Assembly: GCA_016801845.1 (NCBI GenBank)
Contig: CM028915.1
Location: 6,046,501-6,110,500 of the forward strand
Length of the DNA: 64,000 nucleotides
Direction: 5' to 3'
DNA from: Polydactylus sextarius
Lineage: Eukaryota; Chordata; Actinopteri; Polynemidae
Each line of letters starts with the position of its first letter. Positions within the stretch are counted from its first letter, which is position 1. This document shows positions 50,069 to 63,935 of the stretch, one piece after another. The notes beneath the pieces are model-generated. The model ran no database searches, was not told the origin of the DNA, and worked only from the letters and a program-made list of their open reading frames with translations. The translations under genes and the position numbers were made by a program.

Positions 50069-51077
50069 TGCATATGAGTGTGTTGGCTGGCAAGTGAGCT
50101 CCTGATTCTGGCCTCTACAAACGTCTGAAGTCATGGACTGAGATGGGCTGAGGAGCTGATGTAAGGACCACCATGGTTTCTGTAGTGCACAACTGTAGTG
50201 ACTGCAAGTTTCTAAGCTTTTTTCATATTCTCCTCAGACACGCAGAGAACTGAACGTCCACAGTCATCAGTATGATTTCACAAGACTGTCACAGACGATA
50301 GAAATCCATGTTGTGCACATCATATTCTCTGTTTCTGTGCAACAGCGATGATTGTGTGGTTTTGATGGGAGCCTGGTTTTTGTTAGCTACTCCAAAGTCT
50401 AACCTTGAGTGTCTACACAGAGAGGGATGTGCAGGTATCCGTCTACAAAAGCTGACCAGAGGAAATTTTTATCCATCAATACCTAAGTTTCCTGGACACT
50501 TGCCTCCTTCCTCTCCTCCACAGATCTGCTCGGCCAGCGGGTTCACTCCTCAGCCCCATCAGAGGTTCACACAAGCTGGATGATGACATTGCTTTTCAGG
50601 GCTAGGCTCTCCCTGCCCAAGACACTTCATTACTTTGGCACTTGAGACAAATCCAGTATGCACCCAAAGGTACCAGTACAAGTGCGATTTTACTTTTCTT
50701 GCACTAAAGCCTTGTTATGTCTTCAGCCTCATATGAAACGAGAGCACACACCCAAAGTAAGAATGGAAGGTGTGCAATGAAATATGGGGTCATGGATAAA
50801 GTTCTTGCATGTCCTGAATCCTTAGGAGAAGTTATCATAAGTACACAAGATCTGAAAACCAGAACAAAAAACAGTTATTAGGCAACACAACTGTTGACAA
50901 GCAGCACACAAATGAAATAGGTATAAAATTCAGCACAAAATATAATCATGTCAGTATTGATATATATGCAATAGATCTGTAGTCTTAGTTTAGTCTTAGT
51001 CATAGTTTTTGAGCCAGTTCCAACACTAATATTCTGATATCCAATTGAACTTATAATAATAATAAAAACTATCACAT

Positions 51078-51109
<32 letters not shown>

Positions 51110-52470
51110 GAGATGAACAACTTAATGACCATAACAGCCAATCAACTAACTTATACGATTATCAAGTATCGAAGGATATATATGAGATAAGCTAATATCG
51201 GCCGATTAATCGGTCGTGTCGTAATGGCTACCCTCTATCAAGCGTCCCACTAACTCATGCCAGTGAGCCAGCATGTGCAGTGTCAGAACCCTGGAACTGG
51301 CTCAGTTAAATGGAAAACAGTCATGTATCATGTTATCATTTACACCCGCAGTTCTCCTGCTGCTATAAGCCAAGATGTCTGCCATACAAGATGTCTATAA
51401 GCTGTATTCAATGATGTATAACAAATAAGTAGATTTACTTAAGACACATTTTTTTTGGTACTTGTACTTCACTCAAGTCATGCTAAATTGTACTTCTAAT
51501 ACACTACAGTTGCCTTCTTTATCACATTTATATGACAGCTAAACTAGTTATTAACAAACATATGTAGTATAATGATCTCATGGAGGCTGATTCACTGTAA
51601 AAACTTAATTAATCAACAACTCCAACAATAAAACATTGATTACACATTTATAACGATATTAACGCATTCTTCTTTTCTGATGAGTACTTTTATTTCTCTT
51701 TCTTTGATCTTTCAGTGACATTCTCATTACATGACTTTAACTTATGAATGAGTATTTTAACACGTCGCCTTTTGCTAATTTTACTTAAAAGCTTTACAGT
51801 GCGAAAGTAAATCTGCGTAGTCCAAACACGGTGTCGAGACAATTTGTTTTTAAACAGATGTAGTGAGTGTTTTTATTGCCAGATGACAGTGACAGTTTAC
51901 TGTAGAGTAACACAGCGCTGCTCTGACAGCTACAGCAGCTCTAACGTCAGCTACCTAACATTATCTGTAGCAACCGACAAGCTAGCAATATGTCAGATAG
52001 CAACCCCGCAGGCACAAAGACGCAGCTACAGCTTCGCCTCAAACCGACAAAGCAAAGCTTGCACACACTGCGTGCAAAGACAGCCTGAAACATACGGCAC
52101 ACAACTAAAACATATATACCATGAATATCAAGTGCGGTTAAGTAGTTGAGACCTGGCTAGCACAAGAAAAGCCAGCTGTCAGGCTAACTAACGGGGCTAG
52201 CCGTAGCTCTATTGAACTGTAACGGGGATGGAGTCAGTCTCCAAATACGACAGCGGCACACGAATAAATCTGCTTTTGTATTTAAGGCGCATTAAACACG
52301 CTACGACACACTACATGCTACGACGTGTCTGATAATACTACGCTATATGAAGCATTTTAAAAGTACCTCAGTTTCTGATTGTTTCTCCCTCCAATCTCAG
52401 CTTCCCTTCCCCCGTCCAGTGGCCACGGTAATTTCAAGTGCATCATGGGAATTGTGGTTTCCTGTCGAAC
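50069..52470 (-). promoter_or_regulatory. elmod3: elmod3 5' region: non-coding exon 1, long first intron and promoter
   Basis: The first coding exon appears to begin at 50101 (acceptor CAGAATCAG). A non-coding exon likely ends at 52367 (AAACTGAG/GTACTT). Just upstream, the minus strand has AAACCACAATTCCCATGATG (within 52439-52460), a good match to the ZNF143 (STAF) element, and TGACGTAA (TTACGTCA on +, 52481-52488), a CRE-like site. Intron 1 (about 2.3 kb) contains a (CA)(TA) microsatellite at about 51076-51108 and no recognised gene. Confidence 0.6.
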
Positions 52471-52599
52471 TGTAGCTTCATTACGTCATCGCTCTCCTCT
52501 CTCCCTCTCTCTCTCTCAGCCTGTGACCTCCTTTACTGTCTGCACCTCCCATCACCGCTGATACTCTGCTCTACTCGAAATACTGACAAAACTCTTCCT

Positions 52600-54280
52600 A
52601 AGAAAAAAATAATAAATATAATATTTTTGAAAATGCATTTTAAAAAAAGTGTTTAGCTTTTCAATTAACCCCTCCAGAAAGTGCTTGCGGCATGTCACCT
52701 GCCATATAAAGCACAATATTTTGCCTAAATCAGACATTTTTTTAAGAAAAAAAAAAGCTGATGTGTGGAGTTGAATTTCAGTCAAGAATGCACAGATGGA
52801 TATTGGACGAAAGAAAAAAAAAAGATTTAATCAAGGCTGTCATCAGTGCCAAGGATTCGGTATGACTGCCAGATAGCTTGTTTTGTCTTCCTGGTCTTAT
52901 TACACAACTTATCTGCACTGGATAATTTTCTCTTTCCTACCAGAATTTCTTGAATCCTCTCATTTACACAAATAATGGAACAAGATCTCAGAGTGTCTAC
53001 AACTCTCCTCACATCTGCTTATGTTCAGATTTTCAGGGATTTCAAGCAGATGTCAATTATTACCCTCTGGAACATTCTTTCAAGAAAAAAAAATGTTTGT
53101 TTTGCACTACACAAGCCAGCACTTGGAACTATTCTACTGAAGTGTGTGTGTGTATGTGTGTGTGTATGTGTGTGTGTGTCAGACTCGAGCAAACTGGACG
53201 TTTATCTTGGGGCCTAAACTCTCAAAAAAATCTATGGGGGAAAAAAGTGAAAAACGGCTACCACAGTTCACAGGTTACAGCCAGGCATAACTTCCTATTC
53301 CACCTCAGAAATTTCCGTCAGGCTTTAACGGTATGACATAATTACATAACTCTGTAATAGTGCTGGTGAACATCTTGCAGCCAGCTAAATCTTGTGAGAC
53401 AGAGAAGTGAGACCTCGGCTCTGCAGTTTAACTAATCCTGGCCCCTGTAGTCTGCACTCAATCCAAGAGAATCAAAATGAGCTGTTACAAAACATTTTGG
53501 AGTGATTAAAACTACACAAAATAGGAAAAAATGTTACACAACTGGGTGTAATGAAGGACAGATTTCCTGTTTGGGATGAGAACTGCTGTTGGTTACTTGA
53601 TCTCGGGGAATGTGCTGCTGGCTCACACCACACTGCTCGCTACTGGGCTCCTCACACATCTGAATGGCCAAACACCTGCTCATTCTGGCAAACTATCAGT
53701 CTGAAAACCCATCAAGCAACAGGAAGACAATTTTTTTATGAACTACATTTTTATAGTCTAAAAAGGTAGCTTCAAATTCATCCATCTCGTGCCTGTCAAA
53801 GTGGAAAAATTGTGCAATCAGTGTGCGGTTTCCGAGGGGAGTTTTATGTTCTCTGCTCATTTTTTTTTCAACACAGTACTCAAAGTGTGCATGTGGACCT
53901 TCAGTATTTATCTTTGTAGTGAAGCATTCCCATTAAAATATTTCACAAGCTTTTATTTAAGTTCTCATGCATCAGGATAGGACAGAGTAATCACTCTCCG
54001 AACAGCTTTTGTCTTTCTCCAACAGCATAGTAAAATCATAAAAACATAAATATCAATGACACTACGATCGTTTACTCACTTTGACAGTCACTGTAATGTA
54101 ATGTATCTGTGCAATATCAATAAATAAAACGATGAAATAAAAGTTCAATTTTGTGGCAAGGGGAGGAACAATAACTGGGGTGTTATCGGAGGGAAACAAT
54201 GTGCTGTTTGTGTTACATGATTTACTGCTCGAGCTGGCTCAATGTGTCTGCCAAGGTGGAGCAGAGCGATGTGGACAAAT
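52600..54280. other. Intergenic stretch between elmod3 promoter and star
   Basis: Contains a (GT)n patch at 53141-53180. No coding exon or RNA gene could be supported. Confidence 0.5.
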
Positions 54281-54539
54281 GCGTTAGCAACGAACAAGGC
54301 ATACAATGTTTAACTCTTGCATGGTATTTGGTTCAAATTGGCCTGTTTTAAATTGTTCAAAAATTGTACAAGTATACATTTTTTTCCACTTGAAACTCAC
54401 TGGCCTTAGCTTATTTTCTGTGATAAACATGTAGAAACAAAACCAAAAAATACCCCTTACCCCTACCCCTCCACCCCTAATCATTATCAGTAATATAACA
54501 TGTAGGGAAATTATAAAAACAAATAATAATATGGCCGGA

Positions 54540-55660
54540 ACGGTATGACAAGAAGCCGTCTGCATCAGGAGGCGGCTGCCAGACCCAGGAGCCCGGCTGC
54601 CCATCACAGAGCCACAACCCAACCTCAGGCAGAGCTTAGGGGCAAACACCACTGTTGTGAGGTGGGTGCCTGGACCCACCAAAACCAGAGGAGGGTGGAC
54701 CCTGAGCCAGCACCACAGCAACCAGAACCAACAGCCACCCCCGATGCAGAGGGCTCCCACTGAGGAAACACTGGAGTTAAAAACTAAAAACTAGCTAAAA
54801 TAAGTGAAGCTACTGCAATGTAAACTAAGTAAAATAAAAGAAATAAAATAATATATTAAAGGTTAAACTATAAAATAAAGGATGTAAATAAAATAGATAC
54901 ATATATAAATGAGACATAAGACAGTACATGAAAATATATGTATATAATTAAATAGATGGGTCTTGAGGCTGCTTTTAAAAAGTCAACATTCGCTGCGGCC
55001 CTCAGGTTCTCCAGCAGGCTGTTCCACAAACATGGGGCTTAATGCTGGAGGGCTGCCTAACCATGAGTTCTTGTATTAACAATGGGAACGATTGCCGGAG
55101 GACCTCAGTGTTCGTGAGGGATTGCATGGTAAAAGCAAGTCTGAAAGATAAGAAGGCGCAAGCCTGTTAAGACTTTCCAAAAACCGTTTACAGGACCTTA
55201 AAATCAATCCTGAAAGACACAGGGACCCAATGCAGTGATCTTAAAACCAGTGTAATGTGAGCCCGCTTTCTGGTCCTCGTCAGCACACGAGCAGCTGAGT
55301 TCTGGAGCAGCTGAAGGCGTGAGATGTTTTTTTTTTTTTTTGAGAAGACCAGCGAGCAGGGCATTACAGTAATCCATATGAGTGGAAATAAAAACATGCA
55401 TCAGCATCTCTGTGTTGGCTCGAGAAAGAAATGGGCGAACTCTGGCTATATTCTTTAGGTGATAAAAACCTGTTTTAACCATGTGTAACGTGGATTAAAA
55501 CTGAGTTCATAGTCAGAAACAACCCCCAGGTTTTTTACTTGATTAGATGTCTTCAAAGACAATGCATGTAGTTTTGACAACTGTTTTTCTCTCTCAGTAG
55601 CACTAAGACTAAAATCTTGTGTGAGCCCAAGTTGCACCTGAGATCACTGACGATCTTTAA
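54540..55660 (-). mobile_element. Decayed L2/CR1-like LINE remnant
   Basis: The minus strand from about 55640 to 55190 encodes, across several frame changes, pieces of a LINE reverse-transcriptase C-terminus: VKNLGVVSDYELSFNP, TGFYHLKNIARVRPFLS, HMDYCNALLAGL, NSAARVLTRTRKRAHI and SLHWVPVSFRIDFKVL. These match the consensus of L2-like elements abundant in fish. A T-run (55326-55341) has inserted into the frame. A GC-rich patch (54540-54770) and AT-rich tail to the left may belong to the same element, but that part is uncertain. It is non-functional. Confidence 0.65.
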
Positions 55661-56388
55661 CACCGCTGTTTTAAAGGCAGATGGAAAGACACCCGTCTGT
55701 AAAGAGCAATTTACAATGTTTAAAAGCTCACTTTCAAAGGATTCCTAAAATGTTTTTGAAAGTGATGTGGGAACCAGATCTGAAATGCAGGTGGTCGGAA
55801 ACTCTACCAAGTCTCTTAGCATCAACCAGTGCAAAACAGTCCAGTGTGTCCAAAATAAGTAGTGGGAGTCATAAATGATGATGAACTTCAGTGGATTTTT
55901 ATCATCAATTATAACCAGATGAAAAATCACAAATCACATGTCCACTGTTAAATATGATCTAGTAGAGACTGCAAACATTATATGTTATCTATATTATTTG
56001 AAAATGAGATAAAGATAATATATGTCAATGGTTTATGAAGTAAAATTTTATTTCTGAATTGTTTTTAAAACTCCAAATATGTTCTGGGTCAATTTGACCC
56101 GAAGGATATGAGAGTCCCAGAAGCGAAGACAATACAAGGGTGGAGATTGGGTGTCGCTGATGCAAAAAAATCTCATGACTGATTTTCTATTCATAGCAGA
56201 AAGAAAAACACACATTTGCCAAGACCAACATCCTCTTCGTCTGATCTCCTTAATGCTCTCAATTATTATTATTTTTTCGGCAGTTTTAAGCAGATTTAAA
56301 TGATTTTTTTTTTAAACATAAAATGCGCCTGGGTCGCGCTTCTGCCACTGATGAGCGCACTGTACCAAAGCTCAAGAGGCGTCTTGTG

Positions 56389-58131
56389 TCAGCAGGCATG
56401 AGCCATCTCCATAGAAACATTATTAGCCATCCTTTGCCGGAGGTGGTTGGCAAAGTCCACCTGCGTCTGAGAGAGCACTTTGTTGATGATTGTCTTTGGG
56501 ATCCAGCCCTGTGCACAGCAAAGACAGAGCCACAGTTAGACTGAATTACTGATTACTGAATGTATTATTTACATGTTGCTTGTTTTCTTACACAGATTTC
56601 ACTTTTAGCTCTTCAATTAATTTCATTGTTAATCAGAAAAAGTCACATACCTTAAGATCTATACTTAGTAACCAGGTGAACTTGGTCTTATTTGGATCTT
56701 CAGCGCACGGCTTCATAACTATACAGGTAGGCCCATTCTCTGCTCTGTAAAATGTAATGATTAGTGTTTAACATTGATTTTATACATTAATCTTAATCCT
56801 TACAAATACATAAATGCATCATTGCTCACCTGACTACACCTCTCTGCTCAGGCATTTTTGGATGCTGAGTGGACATCCCAGCTAGGAAACAAGTTGAGCC
56901 TCGACGTTTGGCACAACGGACACTGACAAAGTCCCTCGGTCCCACCACGTTACCGGGTGTCTCTGCAGCCACCTCGTGGGTGACCATTGTTTCCTGGCCG
57001 ATCTTTTGAAGAATCTGTGGGATCGCATCATGAAATTACTATGACAGTAATATGCTTTCTGTCAAATATCTCTTTTTCTGATATAATCAACACCATATCT
57101 TACCTTGACCTCTTTGACATTAGGGTTCCACTTGCCCATTTGTTCCATGTTCCCTACCAGCTCGTTATAAAGATTGTCCGGGTTTTGCTCCAGCATCACT
57201 TCCAGCTTGAACACCTTCCCAACGTCAGGTAACATCTTACTCAGGACTTTGTCTCCATTTGCCTGTAAAGGTATGTTGATAAGCACTGGGAATAGTCAAG
57301 TATCTTCTTTTCAGATTTGAATCACTACACAGATGCAGTGTGCCATGTTCTAGTTTAAATCATAAAATCTTCACTATTCATCTAGCAAAAGATACATCTC
57401 TTAAAATACATGAATACTTCAGGGAATAGTCATTGTTCTCAATACTCACAGCCACTGTTTCAATGGTCCAGCCGTCCTGCTCACTGAGGATGTTGATGGC
57501 CTTTTGTAGTGCGTTTTCGCCTTGCTTCACATAAGACATCTCCTCCTCGCTGTATCCCTCCTTCTCCTCTTTGATACAAGAACCTTTGAACAGAGCAAGT
57601 CAATAAATCATGGCTGTTAACTTCCCACAACCACGCTCTGTATGTCTCATTCAAGGATGAAATATTCAAGTCTTGTGTTGCGTGTATCTGTGTGGTATTT
57701 CAGTGGCTCGCATAAACACGTGTAACAACTCACTGAGAAGGGAGCTCCGTCTGCGAACTTGGCTGATCCAGTTACTGGAGCCAGGTCCTGCCAGTCTGTT
57801 CAGCTCATGGTGAATGGCCACCATGGCATTTTTCCTCAAACCTGAGAGACATAGACAAAACATACACTACAGATACAACTGATACAACATTAAAAGCACT
57901 GATTACACCTGCAGCATCTTAAAATATTCATACGTTCACATTCATCTTGGGTTCCATGCAGAACTACATTAAGAATATGTGTGATTTAAGCTTAAAATAA
58001 AACAGGTAGAAAACTAGGCCAAGACAACAGAGCTGGGCAATCGTCCTGACTGGATTCTCTTACTCACCTGTCATGTTTCTCATGTGCCGGTAGGAGATGC
58101 CAGCGCACAGTTTGAAGGTTGCAGGCAGCAT
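56389..58131 (-). CDS. star: Steroidogenic acute regulatory protein (StAR), complete
   Basis: StAR moves cholesterol to the inner mitochondrial membrane, the rate-limiting step of steroid hormone synthesis. Seven exons join exactly in frame to 287 residues, the usual fish length: 58131-58068, 57841-57734, 57583-57450, 57262-57104, 57014-56830, 56744-56651, 56508-56389. The N-terminus [20 protein letters not shown] is the mitochondrial presequence typical of this protein. The START domain follows (about residue 70 to the end), with [50 protein letters not shown] and [25 protein letters not shown] near residue 57 resembles the conserved protein kinase A site. The presequence and full match favour STAR over STARD3. 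TTTATT at about 56048 (AATAAA on minus) may end the transcript. Confidence 0.97.
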
Positions 58132-58284
58132 TTTGTTTCTCAGGAGTTTTTAGTAGTTTTAAGAAAAAAGGGAAAACTATGAAATCAAATAGATCGCAAA
58201 GATTCAAAATCTGACTGAGCCGCAAATGGTCTTGAAAGAGGTGGATGAACAGCTCAGAGTGCTGGTGAGAAGGCTTGGATTTCT

Positions 58285-58320
58285 GTCTGTAGGCGCTTGA
58301 GGGTGTCTGTATATATAAGA
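58285..58320 (-). promoter_or_regulatory. star: star TATA box
   Basis: On the minus strand TTATATATACA at about 58318-58308 is a TATA element about 180 bases upstream of the ATG. It predicts a 5'UTR of about 150 bases. Steroidogenic-factor sites usual for star were not found as perfect matches. CCAAGGTTG at about 58399-58407 on + is only a weak SF-1-like sequence. Confidence 0.5.
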
Positions 58321-58497
58321 GCTCTGCTCACAAGGCCGCCGTGCTATCACCACCAAGATAAACACACACATCATCTCACTGTTCCAACGGCCATGTCACC
58401 AAGGTTGCCACGCGGACACAACGAGCATGTCTCACAATTCTCACAAACACCATGTCTGATAACGTCCAGTGCTCAAGCCCACCGCCTTGCTACACAC

Positions 58498-58523
58498 AAA
58501 CACACACACACACACACACACAC
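58498..58523. repeat. (CA)n microsatellite upstream of star
   Basis: About 12 CA units visible, 180-215 bases upstream of the star TATA box. Confidence 0.9.
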
Positions 58524-58529
58524 CCATAG

Positions 58530-61160
58530 CAGAGGATTACAGGAGCAACAGCCTCTCTTCAATGAAGACTACCCAAAAGAGAGGTCAGAGTCAGCAACCC
58601 TGAGTGACTCATCCGTCCCTTCATGGCCCATTACTGCCTGAATACTCAGTGTGGAATTTAAGGGCAAGAAAAATTCCATTCAGTTTGGCTTGTCTCTTCC
58701 CTATGATGATTGATATCTCGGTATGAACTCCACATATCTCTAGCGTCATTATCACTGAGTGGAAATGACCAGTCATTAACTGTAATGTTCTTTTTGGGGT
58801 CATGGAACCTCTGGCGTCTCTTTAACATCTTTTTTTTAAACAAACAAACATTGTTTTATTGCCTTCTCTAACTTTGAGAAAATTACTTATAAGGATATTT
58901 TTTTATTTTTATTTATCACCGTTGTTTAGAGTCTCAGAGACTGAACTCCACAGGGATTTCATACGATTGATTTATATCAGCAATTGGGTGTTGACAGTAC
59001 TTTTTAGTCATTTTGGGTTTTTGTAATTAAAGTTTGACAACGGTTTGTCCATAAAAGGTCTAACAGAATCTAACCAACCCTAAACACAGGTCACATTACA
59101 ATGTACACTCACATACTCAGCATTTCTTTTTCAGCGTGTGGCTTTTTTTTTTGCATCTGTTATTTATACTCCTTTGAGGAATTTATTAAATTAAAAGTAA
59201 ATCTAGAAACATCTGTGATGCTTGTAACAGAAATCAGGAGCAACCAACATTTATACAACTGTGTGAATTTTAATATTGTAAGCAATATGGAGCCCTATTT
59301 AAACAATAATATCACATATGGGCCCTGCAGCAACCATAAACAGTGTACAGAGTGAATTGGACTTTTTTGTAAAATTGTTACAAAGCAGCGTGGTCAGTTC
59401 CTCCATGGACTGCGTCAGATCTCTGAATCTCCCTGAGGAAGTTTATCCTGGAGGCTTGCTTCATCGTCAAATGGCGCACCACAATCTGTAAAAAACATGT
59501 TTTATCAAGCTGCTCCAATGTTTTGACAACCTTCATCACTCCACCTAAGCAAAATCCAAACTATCTAACAGCAATATTGCCTCAGCGAGCTACATGTTAA
59601 ACACGCTCTCAGAGTCAACAGTGCATATGACCACAGGAATGGAAACCAGTCAGGAGAGTAGCAGGCCATCTGATTAGTGGGCAGGAATGGGCGCAGAGAA
59701 AACAAGAGCAGATTAATAAATAGGAAAAAAAGACTGAAATCACCTTAACCTGCAACCTCATGTCCCTCTGGCTAGATGGCAGGAGTTATCCATCAGTCCA
59801 TCTGGCCTTCTGCAGGGTGAGTTCTCTCATTTAATATGGGAACACACAGGCCTAGTACTATCTGACCCATTACTCAACCACGTCTCTCATACTGTAAAGC
59901 TTTTTCTTTTTTTTTCTGAGACAAGAGACCAGGAACCAAAGTGCGTCATATGTTTTATATTGGCTCTCTATTTGACAGGACCTGCATTATGTTTTAATGA
60001 GCTTCAATCCTGTGCAAACTGCATTTCTCTAATATTGATCCTGGTGAGGGTTTAAAAACCTGAGGAGGGTTACGTTATGTCTACAATTATGTCCAGACAA
60101 AGTAATCATTACTAAATGATGATGCGTACTGAGGTAATGTTAACCGCCTAAAAGGCTTCTTGGATTTGATGATGACACTGGGACGCATAAGCTTTTTGAA
60201 TTTTATTTCTTTTGCTTGAACATTCACATACTTGGCATTTCAATAAACTTTTATTCTGTACTGACAAGATTTCAGGAAAATGTTTTCTGTCCACAACACT
60301 GTTTTGGCACCTCCCATGATTCAATATGAGTCAGGTACTGAGGGCATTTATTTGCAGTGTGACAGTTACAAGAGGAGGTGTCTCACATACTATAATTTCC
60401 ATGATGTATGAGGTAATTAAATATATTTTTTCTTAAACTAAATGTTCAGTTATTTAGGTAATAAAGTTAGAAATGACTGAATCTTTTATGTGGATGAGCA
60501 CTTTAAAAGTTTAATATTATGTCTCTAAAGTTTTTTAGCTGAAATTGTGGTGAAATGAAACTAAAATCTTTCCTTTGTACAAAATACATTGTGAACTTTA
60601 ACTCAAACTGATATGAAGCTTCAGCTGTCTAAATTAAATGGCCTGAATATCTACCAGAGTTTCAGTATTTTTTTCTTTTTTAAAAAAATATCTTTTAGTA
60701 CTCTCTCTGTGTGCATTCCTTGGTACTAAAACACAATAATTTAAAAATATATATTTAATTTAATTTGTCTAACTCACACTAATGAAACCAACCAGGCCCT
60801 AAAATATAAAGTTTTTAAATATTTTTACACTGTAGATCTCTACATTCCTTACATTAGCATCACATTATTCAGCGAGTTTCTTCATGATGATGAGTATGTG
60901 AAAGAATGACAAGAACCACAATAAACTTAAAAATAAAATATGTAGCACTGGGGGTCTGTGACCACATGATCTGTTCATGGACAAAATGTTAAAAGGCCAT
61001 GTTAGTACTGTATGAAAATATTCTGATACAGCAAAACAGATCACATTGGTGACTACTGTTCCATAATCTCTCTATTTGCATAGGAACAAGGAAATGTTTT
61101 GTGATCACGTGAGCAGAAGAAATGGGGCAAAGAAACAAAAAAGAGACGGACAAACTGTGG
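58530..61160. other. Intergenic interval between star and the GRK gene
   Basis: AT-rich, with no recognised gene. One isolated exon-like segment on the minus strand at about 59422-59492 is described under findings. Confidence 0.45.
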
Positions 61161-61164
61161 AGTA

Positions 61165-61483
61165 CTCAAACTATAGCACAGAGTTTATTGGGACTTGAAG
61201 GACACAGTGGATTTGGCTTTCACATGCACTCAGCACTTAGCTGTACATCACAATAAGTAGGAAAACTCCCTCCTTTCTGAATCCTTCGCTCCTCCTTCCC
61301 TTCATTTCCAACAAACTGCGTGAGTCTGTGTGTATTTGCGTCAACGCGTTCGCCAGTGAAACGAACGGAGCATGACAGTGAGAGAATAAACAAAGTGCTG
61401 ATGTCTGTGTTGGGCATTGTTTGGGAGATCATGCTAACAAGGAGGCACTTCAGACTGATTCAGTTTTTTTTTCATATCAAGTA

Positions 61484-61542
<59 letters not shown>

Positions 61543-63325
61543 TTGCATGAGATTGTAAGGATGATTGAAATTACTGCATGGACCATCGATCACTACCTCA
61601 AATCAGGTAAAAACCACATTCTTAAAACAAGCAGAAGAGATCCAAGCTCTTCCTCCCTTTTTAAAATTGGCTGTGCTGCTGTGAGAAGGCCACTTCTTTA
61701 TGTGGTGTTTGTAGCAGGATCCTCTGGCGTCTTCCTCTCTTCTTCTGCTCTCACATAAATGCATCTAAAACGCTGATAGTATAAACGTTTCAAGTCAGCT
61801 GTTGAAACCCTGTAACTCTGAATGTGACTGAGCACAAAACAAGAGGAAGACCCTTTAGATGACTGAGGCATTTTGAAAAGCGTATTAACATGAAGAGTAA
61901 AGGGGCAAAAATATTGTTTAAAAACCTGTACACATGACACACACAATAACTATGCAGCAATATCTTTGACATGGAAAAAGGCAAAGGGAGAGCAAGAACA
62001 CTTAGTTTAGGATGTAGAAAATAACTGGCATGTGAGAATATCGATACAACAATGTGCCTTAATGGTCAGAGGTAAAAGCATTTTCATTTGGTGACAAAAC
62101 AGCATGACATTGTTTTTAAATTGTGCAAATTGTTAAGTCAGGCTGAGTGCATGTGTTCCTCTCCACTCCATGGGGGATTGTGCAGAAAATTGAGCAAAAC
62201 AAAAGGAACAAAATAAGAGGTTTTTTTTTTTTTTGTTTCTGTACAACATATTAATTCGTTTTTCAAACTCCACATAATGTCAAATATAAAGTGACACTGT
62301 AAACCAAGGGAGACGTCTGTGTGTATATGATGCTAACATCAGTGGAATGAGGTATGCAGAAGCGAAAGGGATACAGCTGTCCATACTTACACTTTGTCCA
62401 TGCAATGAAAACACAACACAATTCTCACAATTTTGTCTGTGTATATGTGTGTGTTTATGTATGTCGGCGTCTATCTGATCGTGTATGTATGTACTGTATG
62501 TGTGCTTTAAGCGGTAATGATATGTCTGCAGGCTCATATTTAGAGAAAGTGTATAAAACGGATCACACATTCTGATCCTCCTGTGGTTCTAAACGACGGC
62601 TAAAAACCTTCAAAAAACCAAGAAATCAACATGACGACAGTATCACAAAACTAAACTGTAATCTTTGGCCTGAGTGTACGCAAAGGCAATGTACATTATG
62701 TGTTGAGGTTGTTGAGGTGATGTGTTCTGAATGTTTAAGGAGACTTGAGGTATGGGAGGTGGAAATACAGAGAAAGAATAAGTTAGTGAGTTGTACAGAT
62801 GGTGACGCTCGAAGAGGGGGCTGTAAATGGATGGAGAGATATCGGTATAAGATACAGGCCAGAAAGTAAAGGACTGAAAATGAGTGAAAAAGAAGTTTCT
62901 GAAAAAAAAAAAAAAAAAAAAATCAAAAAAATTCACTAAGACCCCATCTTCTATTCCCTGTGGTGGTCTTTATTATACAGTGGATCCCCTGAATATTAGC
63001 TTGTTTTCTAACTTTTTTTCTGTTTACATCAACATCAACATCAGTGGCTCTGTTCTACAGTCCAACAATCCTGAGGGTGAGTTAGTTTTTTTTGTCCGAA
63101 TATTTCCAAACGTCCCTGCAACCTTGATCATCCCACTACAAATGCCCAGGGTCTCAGGGCCTGGTCACCCACCCCCACCCCATGGGCTGACCATGTAGGC
63201 TTTAAGACAGGCTGTCTCCAGCTGCTGTTCAGGCCCTGGCTGTGGACCAATCAGCAGCGGGGAAGCCCCTCGGAGTTCCTTCCCTTTGTGTATGTGTTTA
63301 TGGTGCCCACACTGTCACTGTGCCA
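61165..63325 (-). other. Probable GRK5-type 3'UTR
   Basis: Downstream of the GRK stop at 63326 no coding signal appears. A minus-strand AATAAA (TTTATT on + at about 61183-61188) is the best candidate end, giving a 2.1 kb 3'UTR. It includes an (AT)n run at 61486-61538 and an A-run at 62901-62921. Confidence 0.45.
61486..61538. repeat. (AT)n microsatellite
   Basis: About 26 uninterrupted AT units, directly visible. Confidence 0.95.

Positions 63326-63935
<610 letters not shown>

Noticed and set aside
54284..54763. Frames of 158 (minus) and 72 (plus) codons in a GC-rich patch
   Set aside because: Low-complexity Pro/Gln/Gly-type translations beside a decayed LINE; no family resemblance and no splice context.
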